Origin: FEN-727 sp036508635
Lineage (GTDB): Bacteria > Actinomycetota > Geothermincolia > Fen-727 > Anoxymicrobiaceae
Assembly (NCBI GenBank): GCA_036508635.1
Contig: DATCGY010000194.1
Coordinates: 1-7,488, forward strand
Length of the DNA stretch: 7,488 bases
Reading direction: 5' to 3'
Position numbers and translations under genes: made by a program
Shown here: piece after piece, positions 1 to 6,322 of the stretch
Position numbering within the stretch: the first letter of the stretch is position 1
Layout of the letters: the number at the start of each line of letters is the position of its first letter
The notes under the pieces: generated by a model
Seen by the model: only the letters and a program-made list of their open reading frames with translations
Databases searched by the model: none
What the model was told of the DNA's origin: nothing

Positions 1-203
1 CCCTTTGCAGGGGATGCGGCATGTGCGTGGCGTCGTGCCCGTATTCGGCTATAGAGCTGACCGATGAGGGCGTGGCGAAGGTGAACGAGGCCGTGTGCAA
101 AGCCTGTGGAGTCTGTTCCGTCACGTGTCTCGGAGGCGCGGCGGTGCTCGAGCTATACGACGACGAACAGATATTGGCGAACATCGAAGGACTACTGCAA
201 TAG
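1..203 (+). CDS. HdrA-like iron-sulfur protein, C-terminal end (5' truncated by window)
   Basis: Only the last 66 codons are present; the frame is open to the left edge and stops with TAG at 201-203. They encode two 4Fe-4S ferredoxin motifs. The first is C-x2-C-x2-C-x3-C-P (Cys codons at 6, 15, 24, 36). The second is C-x2-C-x2-C-x3-C (Cys codons at 96, 105, 114, 126), followed by Leu-Gly-Gly where a Pro is usual. The spacing of the two motifs, the 'VASCPYSAIEL' stretch and the ending 'QILANIEGLL' resemble the C-terminus of HdrA. HdrA is the FAD and iron-sulfur subunit of soluble heterodisulfide reductase, which can bifurcate electrons. The flavin domain lies outside the window, so another flavoprotein with a C-terminal 2x[4Fe-4S] domain, or a small ferredoxin, is possible. 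An HdrCB-like gene further along the same strand (3591-4844) supports the HdrA reading. Confidence 0.72.
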   Translation, partial: LCRGCGMCVASCPYSAIELTDEGVAKVNEAVCKACGVCSVTCLGGAAVLELYDDEQILANIEGLLQ

Positions 204-231
204 CCGCGGCTGGCTGTCCGACCGAGTAATC

Positions 232-238
232 GAGGTGG
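232..238 (+). promoter_or_regulatory. Ribosome binding site for the QueG-like gene
   Basis: GAGGTGG lies 5 nt before the ATG at 244. It decides the start: the same frame stays open upstream to about 106, but that part overlaps the HdrA-like gene and reads as non-coding. A second ATG at 240-242 is in another frame and is too close to this site. Confidence 0.6.
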
Positions 239-243
239 TATGG

Positions 244-1020
244 ATGGACGCGCAGCAAAAGAAGGAACGGGTAAAGGGATTTGCCCGCGACCTCGGCGTC
301 GACGACGTCGGTGTGGCGGAGACCTCATCATATGAAAGCCCGAGGTCGCCCGTGCTTAAATCCATCTTTCCCGGCGTCGCGTCGCTGGTAGTGATGGCAT
401 ATAAGGAGCTCGCGACGTGCGAGAGCGAGAATATGCAAATCGCCATGAACGGCCGGCTCGACCTGATGGAGTTCAGCCGTTCGTGTAACTACAAGATGGC
501 AAGGTTCCTCGACCGTGAGTTCGGCGCGAAGGCGATGACGGTTCCGATCTCTTACCCGCTGTTGATGAGCCGTGAGACCCAGGGCTCCATCGGCGACGTA
601 TCTACCCGTCACGCGGCGCTGGCGGCCGGGCTCGGCACTTTTGGTCGGAACAACCTCATCTTGCATCCCGATTTCGGAAGCCGGGTGCTCTTCACGATCG
701 TGCTGACCGACCTCGTGCTCCCCGGCGACCCGCCGTTGACCGATCGCCTGTGTGACGATTGCAACGAATGTGTAGAGAGCTGCCCCGGTGGAGCGCTGGA
801 CGTTGAGGGCAAAACGGACGTCATGAAGTGCCTCAAGCATTGCCAGCCGTACGGCATCGGCGGCAATATCAGGTTCTGGTGGAAGTTAGCCGATAGCTCG
901 CCCGAAGAGCAGCAAGCGATGCTGGCCGACGAGCGCTACTGGCGACTGTACCAGGCCGGCTCGATCGGGTTTCAATACTTCTGTTTCAACTGCATCAAGA
1001 ATTGCCCGGCCGGTTCGTAA
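244..1020 (+). CDS. QueG-like 4Fe-4S double-cluster protein (short form)
   Basis: A 258-residue soluble protein. Its middle ('GDVSTRHAALAAGLGTFGRNN', then 'GSRVLFTIVLTDL') matches the core shared by epoxyqueuosine reductase QueG and related reductive-dehalogenase-like iron-sulfur proteins. A first cluster motif C170-x2-C173-x2-C176-x3-C180-P follows. Further cysteines at C196, C200, C247, C250 and C254-P probably bind a second 4Fe-4S cluster. QueG reduces epoxyqueuosine in tRNA using a corrinoid. This protein is shorter than usual QueG, ends right after the last cluster motif, and sits among redox and transport genes rather than tRNA-modification genes. It is more likely an electron carrier or reductase serving this gene set. 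The start at 244 has a good ribosome binding site. It begins 40 bp after the HdrA-like gene and ends 33 bp before the transporter lipoprotein, so co-transcription is likely. Family assignment is good; the reaction is unknown. Confidence 0.8.
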   Translation: MDAQQKKERVKGFARDLGVDDVGVAETSSYESPRSPVLKSIFPGVASLVVMAYKELATCESENMQIAMNGRLDLMEFSRSCNYKMARFLDREFGAKAMTVPISYPLLMSRETQGSIGDVSTRHAALAAGLGTFGRNNLILHPDFGSRVLFTIVLTDLVLPGDPPLTDRLCDDCNECVESCPGGALDVEGKTDVMKCLKHCQPYGIGGNIRFWWKLADSSPEEQQAMLADERYWRLYQAGSIGFQYFCFNCIKNCPAGS

Positions 1021-1038
1021 AGGGTAGCGGAAGTGCCC

Positions 1039-1046
1039 AGGGGAGG
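1039..1046 (+). promoter_or_regulatory. Ribosome binding site for the transporter lipoprotein
   Basis: AGGGGAGG lies 7 nt before the ATG at 1054 and favours it over the in-frame GTG at 1033. The GTG has no such site and would put seven extra residues before the signal peptide. Confidence 0.7.
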
Positions 1047-1053
1047 TTTCCGG

Positions 1054-2052
1054 ATGGTGAAGAAGAGCACCCGTTGGACAAAGCTGGCGCTGTCGGCGGC
1101 GATGGTTGCCGCCGTGGTGGTGGCGCTTTCGACTCCGCTCGGAGGCTGCGGCGGATCTACCGGTCAGACCCGGGTAGTGCGGATCGGTACACTGAAAAAC
1201 GACCTCCACCAGGTCGCGTTCTATATCGCTCAGCAGAAAGGCTTTTTCGAAGACCAGGGGCTCGACGTGCGAGAGGGCGGTGTGTTCAGCGCCGGGCCGG
1301 AGGAGATGAGTGCGTTCTCGGCCGGAGACCTCGACATGGGTTACGTCGGGACCGCTCCCGCGGTGACCTTTAAAGGTCAGAACATGGCCGACGTCAAGAT
1401 AGTCGCGCAGGCCAACATGGACGGCTCGGCGATAGTCGTGCGCAACGGGTTCGAGGCCAATGACGTCGCGGCGCTGAAAGGCAGCACCATCGCTATTCCC
1501 GGCAACTCCACGGTCCAGGACTTCCTTCTCAGGACGGCCCTCAAGAAGGCGGGCGTCAGTGTCAAGGACGTAAACATCATCGTGGTCAAACCGCCTGAGA
1601 TGCTGCCGGCGCTCGCGAGTTCGCAGATAGACGCGGCAGTGGTCTGGGAGCCTTACCCGTCGATGGTCGTCGCCCAGAAAGCCGGCCGGGTCCTGTTGAC
1701 GTCGGAGAAGATATGGCCGAATCATCCGTGCTGTATGCTGGTGGCGGACTCCACTTTCCTGAAGAAGAACCCAGATACCGTCAGGCGGGTTGTCGCGGCC
1801 CAGGTCGAGGCCACGAAGTTCATCCAGCAAAATCCGGAGGAGGCCGCCGACATGGCCCACCTCTACACGGGCCAGCCTGTTGATGTCGCGAGGGCGGCGA
1901 TGAAAGATATCAAGTTCAACTATACGCCCGACGAAAAAGGCATCCAGCGATACGTGGAGTTCCTCAAGACCAACGGGGTCATCAAGACCAGCAGTGTGGG
2001 TACGTTCATGGATAACCTGATGTACACGGTATACCTGCCCGGGGGCGGTTAG
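1054..2052 (+). CDS. ABC transporter substrate-binding lipoprotein, NitT/TauT family
   Basis: A 332-residue exported solute-binding protein of the NMT1/SsuA/TauA-like family. The N-terminus has a basic stretch (Lys3, Lys4, Arg7, Lys10), a hydrophobic segment (about 11-27) and a lipobox L29-G-G-C32, so Cys32 should be lipidated and anchor the protein outside the membrane. The mature part shows family features: 'RIGTLKNDLHQVAFYIAQQKGFFEDQGLDV', split here as an N-terminal strand and the 'GFFEDQGLDV' turn, the 'AGDLDMGYVGTAPAV' segment, and 'IDAAVVWEPYPS' near the hinge. Relatives bind sulfonates, nitrate, aromatic acids or vitamin precursors; the ligand here cannot be read from sequence. Adjacent cysteines C226-C227 ('NHPCCMLV') are unusual for an exported protein. 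The stop TAG shares its G with the GTG start of the permease, so the two are translationally coupled. Confidence 0.9.
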   Translation: MVKKSTRWTKLALSAAMVAAVVVALSTPLGGCGGSTGQTRVVRIGTLKNDLHQVAFYIAQQKGFFEDQGLDVREGGVFSAGPEEMSAFSAGDLDMGYVGTAPAVTFKGQNMADVKIVAQANMDGSAIVVRNGFEANDVAALKGSTIAIPGNSTVQDFLLRTALKKAGVSVKDVNIIVVKPPEMLPALASSQIDAAVVWEPYPSMVVAQKAGRVLLTSEKIWPNHPCCMLVADSTFLKKNPDTVRRVVAAQVEATKFIQQNPEEAADMAHLYTGQPVDVARAAMKDIKFNYTPDEKGIQRYVEFLKTNGVIKTSSVGTFMDNLMYTVYLPGGG

Positions 2053-2804
2053 TGAAGAAGTGGAAGGTTATCTCACCCCTTGTGTTCATAGTCCTGTGGC
2101 AGGTGCTCGCAAGCGCCGGGGCGCTAGGCAGGACCGTGCCTTCACCAGTGCAGGTGGTCCAGGGGCTCTACCAGTTGACGGTCACCGGGTTTCCTCAGGG
2201 CTACAAGCTGCCAGGCGATATTCTGTCGAGCCTGGCGCGAGTGCTCCTCGGGTTCGGCATCGCGGTGATGCTTGCCGTTCCTTTCGGCATACTGATGGGC
2301 TGGTCTTCATGGTTCGATGTTGCTATGGACCCGATCGTGGAGGCGCTGAGGCCGATTCCGCCCCTTGCATGGTTGCCGTTTGCGCTGGTCTGGTTCGGGC
2401 TGGGGTATCTCTCGGCCGCGTTCGTGATATTCCTCGGGGTGTTCTTCCCGGTGGTCCTGAACACGGTCGCAGGTGTGAGATCGGTAGACCCGTACATGGT
2501 GGAGGCCGCGCGCACGCTGGGGGCCGACCGCCGCACCATACTCTTGAAAGTGATCGTCCCGGGGTCGCTGCCGTCGATATTCACCGGCGTTCGAATCGGG
2601 ATCGGCATAGGGTGGATGACCCTGGTCGCAGCCGAGCTTATCGGGGTCAAGAACGGATACGGTCTCGGTTACATGATCATGAATGCGCGTGATGTCGCAA
2701 GGTACGATTACGTCGTCGGCGGTATGGTCGTGATCGGGCTTATCGGGTTTCTGATGGACAGAGCGATAAAGCTTGCCGAGAAGAGGTTGCTCAGATGGAG
2801 ATGA
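2052..2804 (+). CDS. ABC transporter permease, SsuC/TauC family
   Basis: A 250-residue inner-membrane protein with about six hydrophobic segments: roughly 7-25, 57-84, 103-120, 122-142, 178-200 and 218-236. The cytoplasmic EAA loop is clear: 'EAARTLGADRRTILLKVIVP' starts at E151 and has the conserved Gly at 157. This loop docks onto the ATPase. Length and motif fit the BPD_transp_1 permeases of sulfonate, taurine and nitrate importers, which work as homodimers. It starts at GTG 2052, overlapping the preceding stop by one base (TAGTG). G-rich sequence at 2041-2048 lies only 3 nt before the start, so translation probably depends on coupling. Its end overlaps the start of the ATPase gene. Confidence 0.92.
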   Translation: MKKWKVISPLVFIVLWQVLASAGALGRTVPSPVQVVQGLYQLTVTGFPQGYKLPGDILSSLARVLLGFGIAVMLAVPFGILMGWSSWFDVAMDPIVEALRPIPPLAWLPFALVWFGLGYLSAAFVIFLGVFFPVVLNTVAGVRSVDPYMVEAARTLGADRRTILLKVIVPGSLPSIFTGVRIGIGIGWMTLVAAELIGVKNGYGLGYMIMNARDVARYDYVVGGMVVIGLIGFLMDRAIKLAEKRLLRWR

Positions 2805-3586
2805 ACGGCGCGCGCGCAACCGTCCTCGAGTTGCGCTCGCTTGAGAAAACGTTCACCGAGAAGAAGACCGGGCGGGAGCTCGAGGTCCTCGACGGCATCG
2901 ATCTCGAGATCGGCCAGGGTCGATTCACGTGCGTCGTAGGGCCCTCCGGCTGCGGTAAGACGACCCTGTTGCGCGCGATCGGCGGGCTCGTGGAGCCCAC
3001 ATCGGGTGGGATACTGCTCGACGGACATCCCGTCACCGGTCCCGGTCCGGAAAGGGGCATGGTCTTCCAGGAGTACGCGCTGTTCCCATGGCGAACGGTA
3101 CTCAAGAACGTTATGTTCGGCTTGACGCTCAAGGGGATGCGAGCCGAAGAAGCCCGCGGCCGGTCGGACGAATACCTCAAGACTGTGGGGCTTACCGATT
3201 ACGAGAACCTGTACCCGCGCGAGCTATCCGGGGGCATGAAACAACGGGTCGCTATCGCCCGCACGCTGGCGGTCGAGCCCCGGATACTGCTGATGGACGA
3301 GCCGTTCGCTTCTCTCGACGCACAGACGAGGAACGGGATGCAGGAATTCCTCGTGGACCTATGGCAGCAGACGCCGGTGACCATAGTATTCGTCACTCAC
3401 TCCGTCGACGAAGCCGTGTTCCTCGGGCAGGAGATAATCGGCCTTTCCCGGCGCCCGGCGCGCATTGTAGAGAAGTTCACGAACGAGCTGACTTACCCGA
3501 GAAATCGCACCGACGCCGCGTTTACCGACCTGAGGGCGCGCATCCTCGCTTACCTTACAAGAGAGATGGCCGATTCCTATATCTGA
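2795..3586 (+). CDS. ABC transporter ATP-binding protein, SsuB/TauB family
   Basis: A 263-residue cytoplasmic ATPase that powers the importer, with all nucleotide-binding motifs intact. These are Walker A G49-P-S-G-C-G-K55-T56, Q-loop Q92 ('VFQEYALFPW'), signature L144-S-G-G-M-K-Q-R, Walker B 'ILLMD' ending at D168 with catalytic E169, D-loop S173-L-D and H-loop H202 ('THSVDEA'). 'FQEYALFPW' and the length are typical of the nitrate/sulfonate/taurine group. Two starts are possible. ATG 2795 has AAGAGG (2781-2786) at a good distance and overlaps the permease by 10 nt. ATG 2801 forms a classic ATGA overlap with the permease stop. I chose 2795 for the ribosome binding site. The next gene, an Hdr-like one, starts only 4 bp after the stop, so transporter and redox genes are likely one operon. 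Confidence 0.95.
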   Translation: MEMNGARATVLELRSLEKTFTEKKTGRELEVLDGIDLEIGQGRFTCVVGPSGCGKTTLLRAIGGLVEPTSGGILLDGHPVTGPGPERGMVFQEYALFPWRTVLKNVMFGLTLKGMRAEEARGRSDEYLKTVGLTDYENLYPRELSGGMKQRVAIARTLAVEPRILLMDEPFASLDAQTRNGMQEFLVDLWQQTPVTIVFVTHSVDEAVFLGQEIIGLSRRPARIVEKFTNELTYPRNRTDAAFTDLRARILAYLTREMADSYI

Positions 3587-3590
3587 CCTT

Positions 3591-4844
3591 ATGAACGAAA
3601 GCAGGGCGGGTGATATGGCGAACAGCAGAGCACCGATAACGGATTACACCGGGGAGTTCTTCGACGAGCTTGTCGCGGGGCTGGAAGTTGGCGAAAAGGT
3701 ACGGTCCTGCCTGCAGTGTGGGACGTGCAGCGCTTCGTGCCCTGTTTCGCGATACGCCGAGATGGGCCCGAGAGAGATAGTACGTCTGGTTCTAACCGGA
3801 GGGGCTGACGAGATACTGAGGCCGGACGTCCTCTATTACTGTTCGGCGTGCTATTCGTGCGCGGTCAGGTGCCCCATGGGGATAAGGTTGACGGAGCTCG
3901 TCAACCTGTTGCGCGACGTGATGGTCTCGCGTGGCGAAGGCCCCCTGGCGGCCCAGATGGAGCTCGTGAAGAGCGTGGAGAACTACGACAACCCGTGGCA
4001 GATGCCGCGCGCGCAGCGCGACCGCTGGGCGAAGAAGCTCAAGTCCAAGGTCAAGATACTGCCAAAACAGGATGCCGAAGCGCTTTACTACCCCGGGTGC
4101 ACCGCCGCGTATCTGCCCAACATGCAGAAGGTGGCCGCGGCTACCGCTGAAGTGCTGACGGCTGGAGGAGTCGACTTCGGTATCATGGGGCGGGAGGAGA
4201 TATGCTGCGGCAGCACGGCCATGAGGGTCGGCGTGCGGGAAACGTTCCTGGCCCAGGCGGCAAGGAACATCGAAAAGCTCAACGGGCTCGGGGTCGGCAA
4301 GATAATCACGGCGTGCTCGGGTTGCTACGGAATAATGAAGCACGAGTACCCAAAGGTCGCGCCGTTCGACATAGAGGTGCTTCATGTCTCGGAGGTCCTG
4401 GCCGATTTGATAGCCGAGGGAAAGCTTCAGCCCGGGCCTCTCGAGCGTACGGTGACGTATCACGATCCGTGCCACCTCGCACGCCACGGCGGCGTGGTCA
4501 CTCCGCCCAGGAGGGTGCTCGAGGCCATCCCCGGGCTGACCTTCGTGGAGATGTCCCGTACCGGAACCAACGCGCGATGCTGCGGCGGAGGTGGAGGACT
4601 GAGAACGGGCCATACCGACACTGCTGTTGAGATAGCCTCGTCACGGCAATCCGAGGCGATGGAGACGTGCGCCGAGGCGCTCGTCACCTGCTGCCCTTTC
4701 TGCGAGATGAACCTCACGGATGCCGTCCAGCAGGGCGGCGGCCTGCCCGTGGTGGACCTGGTCGAACTGCTGCTCGAATCGCTTAGCCCTGCTCCATCGA
4801 TGGAAGGGGAAAACAGGCAGCGGGAGAATACCGTAGAAGAGTGA
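3591..4844 (+). CDS. HdrD-like protein: fused HdrC (2x[4Fe-4S]) and HdrB (two CCG domains)
   Basis: A 417-residue iron-sulfur protein. Residues about 30-105 form an HdrC-like ferredoxin domain with C40-x2-C43-x2-C46-x3-C50-P and C84-x2-C87-x2-C90-x3-C94-P. Two cysteine-rich CCG domains follow: C170, C205-C206, C242-x2-C245, and then C294, C330-C331, C368-x2-C371. Both match the pattern C-x31-39-CC-x35-36-C-x2-C known to bind the noncubane [4Fe-4S] clusters of HdrB. No membrane segment is seen. HdrB and HdrD reduce the CoM-S-S-CoB disulfide in methanogens; bacterial relatives reduce other disulfides or pass electrons. GlpC, GlcF or LutA-type oxidoreductase subunits share this layout, so the substrate is open. 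With the HdrA-like gene upstream it could form an HdrA-HdrCB complex. ATG 3615 (residue 9), preceded by a GGCGGGTGAT stretch, is a plausible alternative start. Confidence 0.88.
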   Translation: MNESRAGDMANSRAPITDYTGEFFDELVAGLEVGEKVRSCLQCGTCSASCPVSRYAEMGPREIVRLVLTGGADEILRPDVLYYCSACYSCAVRCPMGIRLTELVNLLRDVMVSRGEGPLAAQMELVKSVENYDNPWQMPRAQRDRWAKKLKSKVKILPKQDAEALYYPGCTAAYLPNMQKVAAATAEVLTAGGVDFGIMGREEICCGSTAMRVGVRETFLAQAARNIEKLNGLGVGKIITACSGCYGIMKHEYPKVAPFDIEVLHVSEVLADLIAEGKLQPGPLERTVTYHDPCHLARHGGVVTPPRRVLEAIPGLTFVEMSRTGTNARCCGGGGGLRTGHTDTAVEIASSRQSEAMETCAEALVTCCPFCEMNLTDAVQQGGGLPVVDLVELLLESLSPAPSMEGENRQRENTVEE

Positions 4845-4863
4845 GATTGGTGTGGACTACCGC

Positions 4864-4868
4864 GGGAG
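4864..4868 (+). promoter_or_regulatory. Ribosome binding site for the acyl-CoA synthetase alpha subunit
   Basis: GGGAG lies 6 nt before the ATG at 4875, in the 30-bp gap after the HdrCB-like gene. It supports that start. Confidence 0.5.
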
Positions 4869-4874
4869 ACATCC

Positions 4875-6260
4875 ATGACGGATAACCTTAGCAAGATGTT
4901 CTATCCGGAAAGCGTCGCCGTCGTCGGCGCGTCAGCGAGCCAGAAGAACATCGGCCGCAACATTGTCCAGAACCTTATCGGCTGGGAGTACCCAGGAAAG
5001 ATCTTCCCCGTGAACCCCAAAGGAGAAGAGGTCCTCGACCTGGAGGGCTACGCTTCTCTGGAAAAAGTGCCCGGAGACATCGACCTCGTTGTAGCTTTTG
5101 TACCGGCGCGGGTCGTGCCACAGGTGATGGACCAGTGCGCCAGAATTGGCGTCAAGAGAATGGCGATACCTTCCGGAGGCTTTGCGGAGCTCGGTGCGGA
5201 GGGTGAAGAGCTGACGGCCGCGATCAAGCGCAAGGCCGAGGAGTACGGCATCCGGTTCGTAGGACCGAACGGGTTGACGATCACCAACACCGAAAACGGT
5301 CTCTGCCTCTCTTTTCTTCCCATGAAGAAGAGGAATTCCGGGGGAATATCCATTGTGAGCCAGAGCGGCGGCGTGGGGCTGAGCCTCATAATGTTTCTAG
5401 ACAACCAGAGCGCGCGCTTCAACAAGTTCGTCTCGGTCGGCAACAAGGTGAACATGGACGAGCTGGACTTCCTGGAGTACCTGGGAGACGACCCCGGAAC
5501 CAGGGTCATATGCATGTTCCTGGAGAGCGTAGTCCGCGGGCGCGACCTGTACGAGGTAGCGAGCAGGATCGAGAAGCCGATACTCGTTTTCAAGGCGAAC
5601 ACAACCGAGATCGGCGCGCGCGCCGCGTCGAGCCACACCGCGGCCCTGGCGAACGACGACGAAGTGCTCGATGACGTTCTCAACCAGGCCGGGATCATGC
5701 GAGTGGACGCCATAAAGAAGCTGACCGACATGGCCAGGGCCTTCGAGCTTCCTCCCATGCGGGGAAACCGCATAGCGGTCGTCTCGCAGGCGGGCGGATA
5801 CGCGGTGATGCTGAGCGACCTGGCATATAAGCGGGGGTTCGAGTTTCCGCCCCTGACCGACGAACTGGTGCAGGACTTCAAAGAGCATGTCAGGGGAGAC
5901 GTCATAAGGCTCGGCAACCCTCTCGACCTCGGAGACATCCTGTCGAGCGACGCGATAGCTTATACGATCGACAGGCTGCTTTCGTGCGATTATATCGATG
6001 GTGTCGCCGTAGTGCTGATGCGCCGGGCGGACTCCCAGTACAACGGAGCTTACAGCGGGCTCTCACGCGAGGTGTATCCGGATATCGGTCTCCTCATGAG
6101 GAAGCACAAGAAGCCGGTAGCGCTTTGCCTGCTGTCACTATGCCATTATCTCCGGCACGTCCAGAATCGCATGGACTATCCCGTATTCGAGAATCCCGAA
6201 GACGCAATAGAGGCGCTTCAGGTCTCGCGCGATTATTACAGGCGGCGCCCGGCGGGATAG
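4875..6260 (+). CDS. Acyl-CoA synthetase (NDP-forming), alpha subunit
   Basis: A 461-residue protein matching the alpha subunit of ADP-forming acetyl-CoA synthetase (about 460 residues). This enzyme converts acyl-CoA, ADP and phosphate to acid, CoA and ATP, reversibly. Order of domains: a CoA-binding Rossmann domain ('VAVVGASASQKNIGRNI', about 13-29, to about 130); a succinyl-CoA-synthetase-like domain opening with 'GGISIVSQSGGVG' and carrying the expected phosphorylated histidine H254 in 'SSHTAAL', with E217 ('FLESV') placed to contact it; and a third domain starting at 'NRIAVVSQAGGYAVM' with 'GNPLDLGD'. The catalytic His is intact. The ATP-grasp beta part, which many bacteria fuse to the C-terminus, is absent here and not encoded next to it in the window. 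It starts 30 bp after the HdrCB-like gene. The acyl substrate is unknown. Confidence 0.88.
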   Translation: MTDNLSKMFYPESVAVVGASASQKNIGRNIVQNLIGWEYPGKIFPVNPKGEEVLDLEGYASLEKVPGDIDLVVAFVPARVVPQVMDQCARIGVKRMAIPSGGFAELGAEGEELTAAIKRKAEEYGIRFVGPNGLTITNTENGLCLSFLPMKKRNSGGISIVSQSGGVGLSLIMFLDNQSARFNKFVSVGNKVNMDELDFLEYLGDDPGTRVICMFLESVVRGRDLYEVASRIEKPILVFKANTTEIGARAASSHTAALANDDEVLDDVLNQAGIMRVDAIKKLTDMARAFELPPMRGNRIAVVSQAGGYAVMLSDLAYKRGFEFPPLTDELVQDFKEHVRGDVIRLGNPLDLGDILSSDAIAYTIDRLLSCDYIDGVAVVLMRRADSQYNGAYSGLSREVYPDIGLLMRKHKKPVALCLLSLCHYLRHVQNRMDYPVFENPEDAIEALQVSRDYYRRRPAG

Positions 6261-6322
6261 CGCCGGACCGTGATGGTCGTATATTACCGGCTTCCTCGAT
6301 CTCGTCGTTCCCGGGGCGGCTC

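Noticed and set aside
106..243. Longer N-terminus for the QueG-like gene
   Set aside because: This part overlaps the HdrA-like gene in another frame and has no family resemblance; the ATG at 244 has a good ribosome binding site.
886..1860. Long open frame on the - strand opposite the QueG-like and lipoprotein genes
   Set aside because: It is antisense to two well-supported genes, its translation is rich in Arg, His and Asp without any family resemblance, and such frames are common in GC-rich DNA.
3792..4613. Long open frame on the - strand opposite the HdrCB-like gene
   Set aside because: The + strand has intact cluster motifs through this whole region; the antisense translation shows no recognisable domain.
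5048..5938. Long open frame on the - strand opposite the acyl-CoA synthetase gene
   Set aside because: Ser- and Arg-rich shadow of a strongly conserved + strand gene, with no domain seen.
5984..6322. Longer N-terminus for the MtxX-like gene
   Set aside because: It lies mostly inside the acyl-CoA synthetase gene and reads as an Arg-rich shadow; the family's own N-terminus begins near the ATG at 6323.
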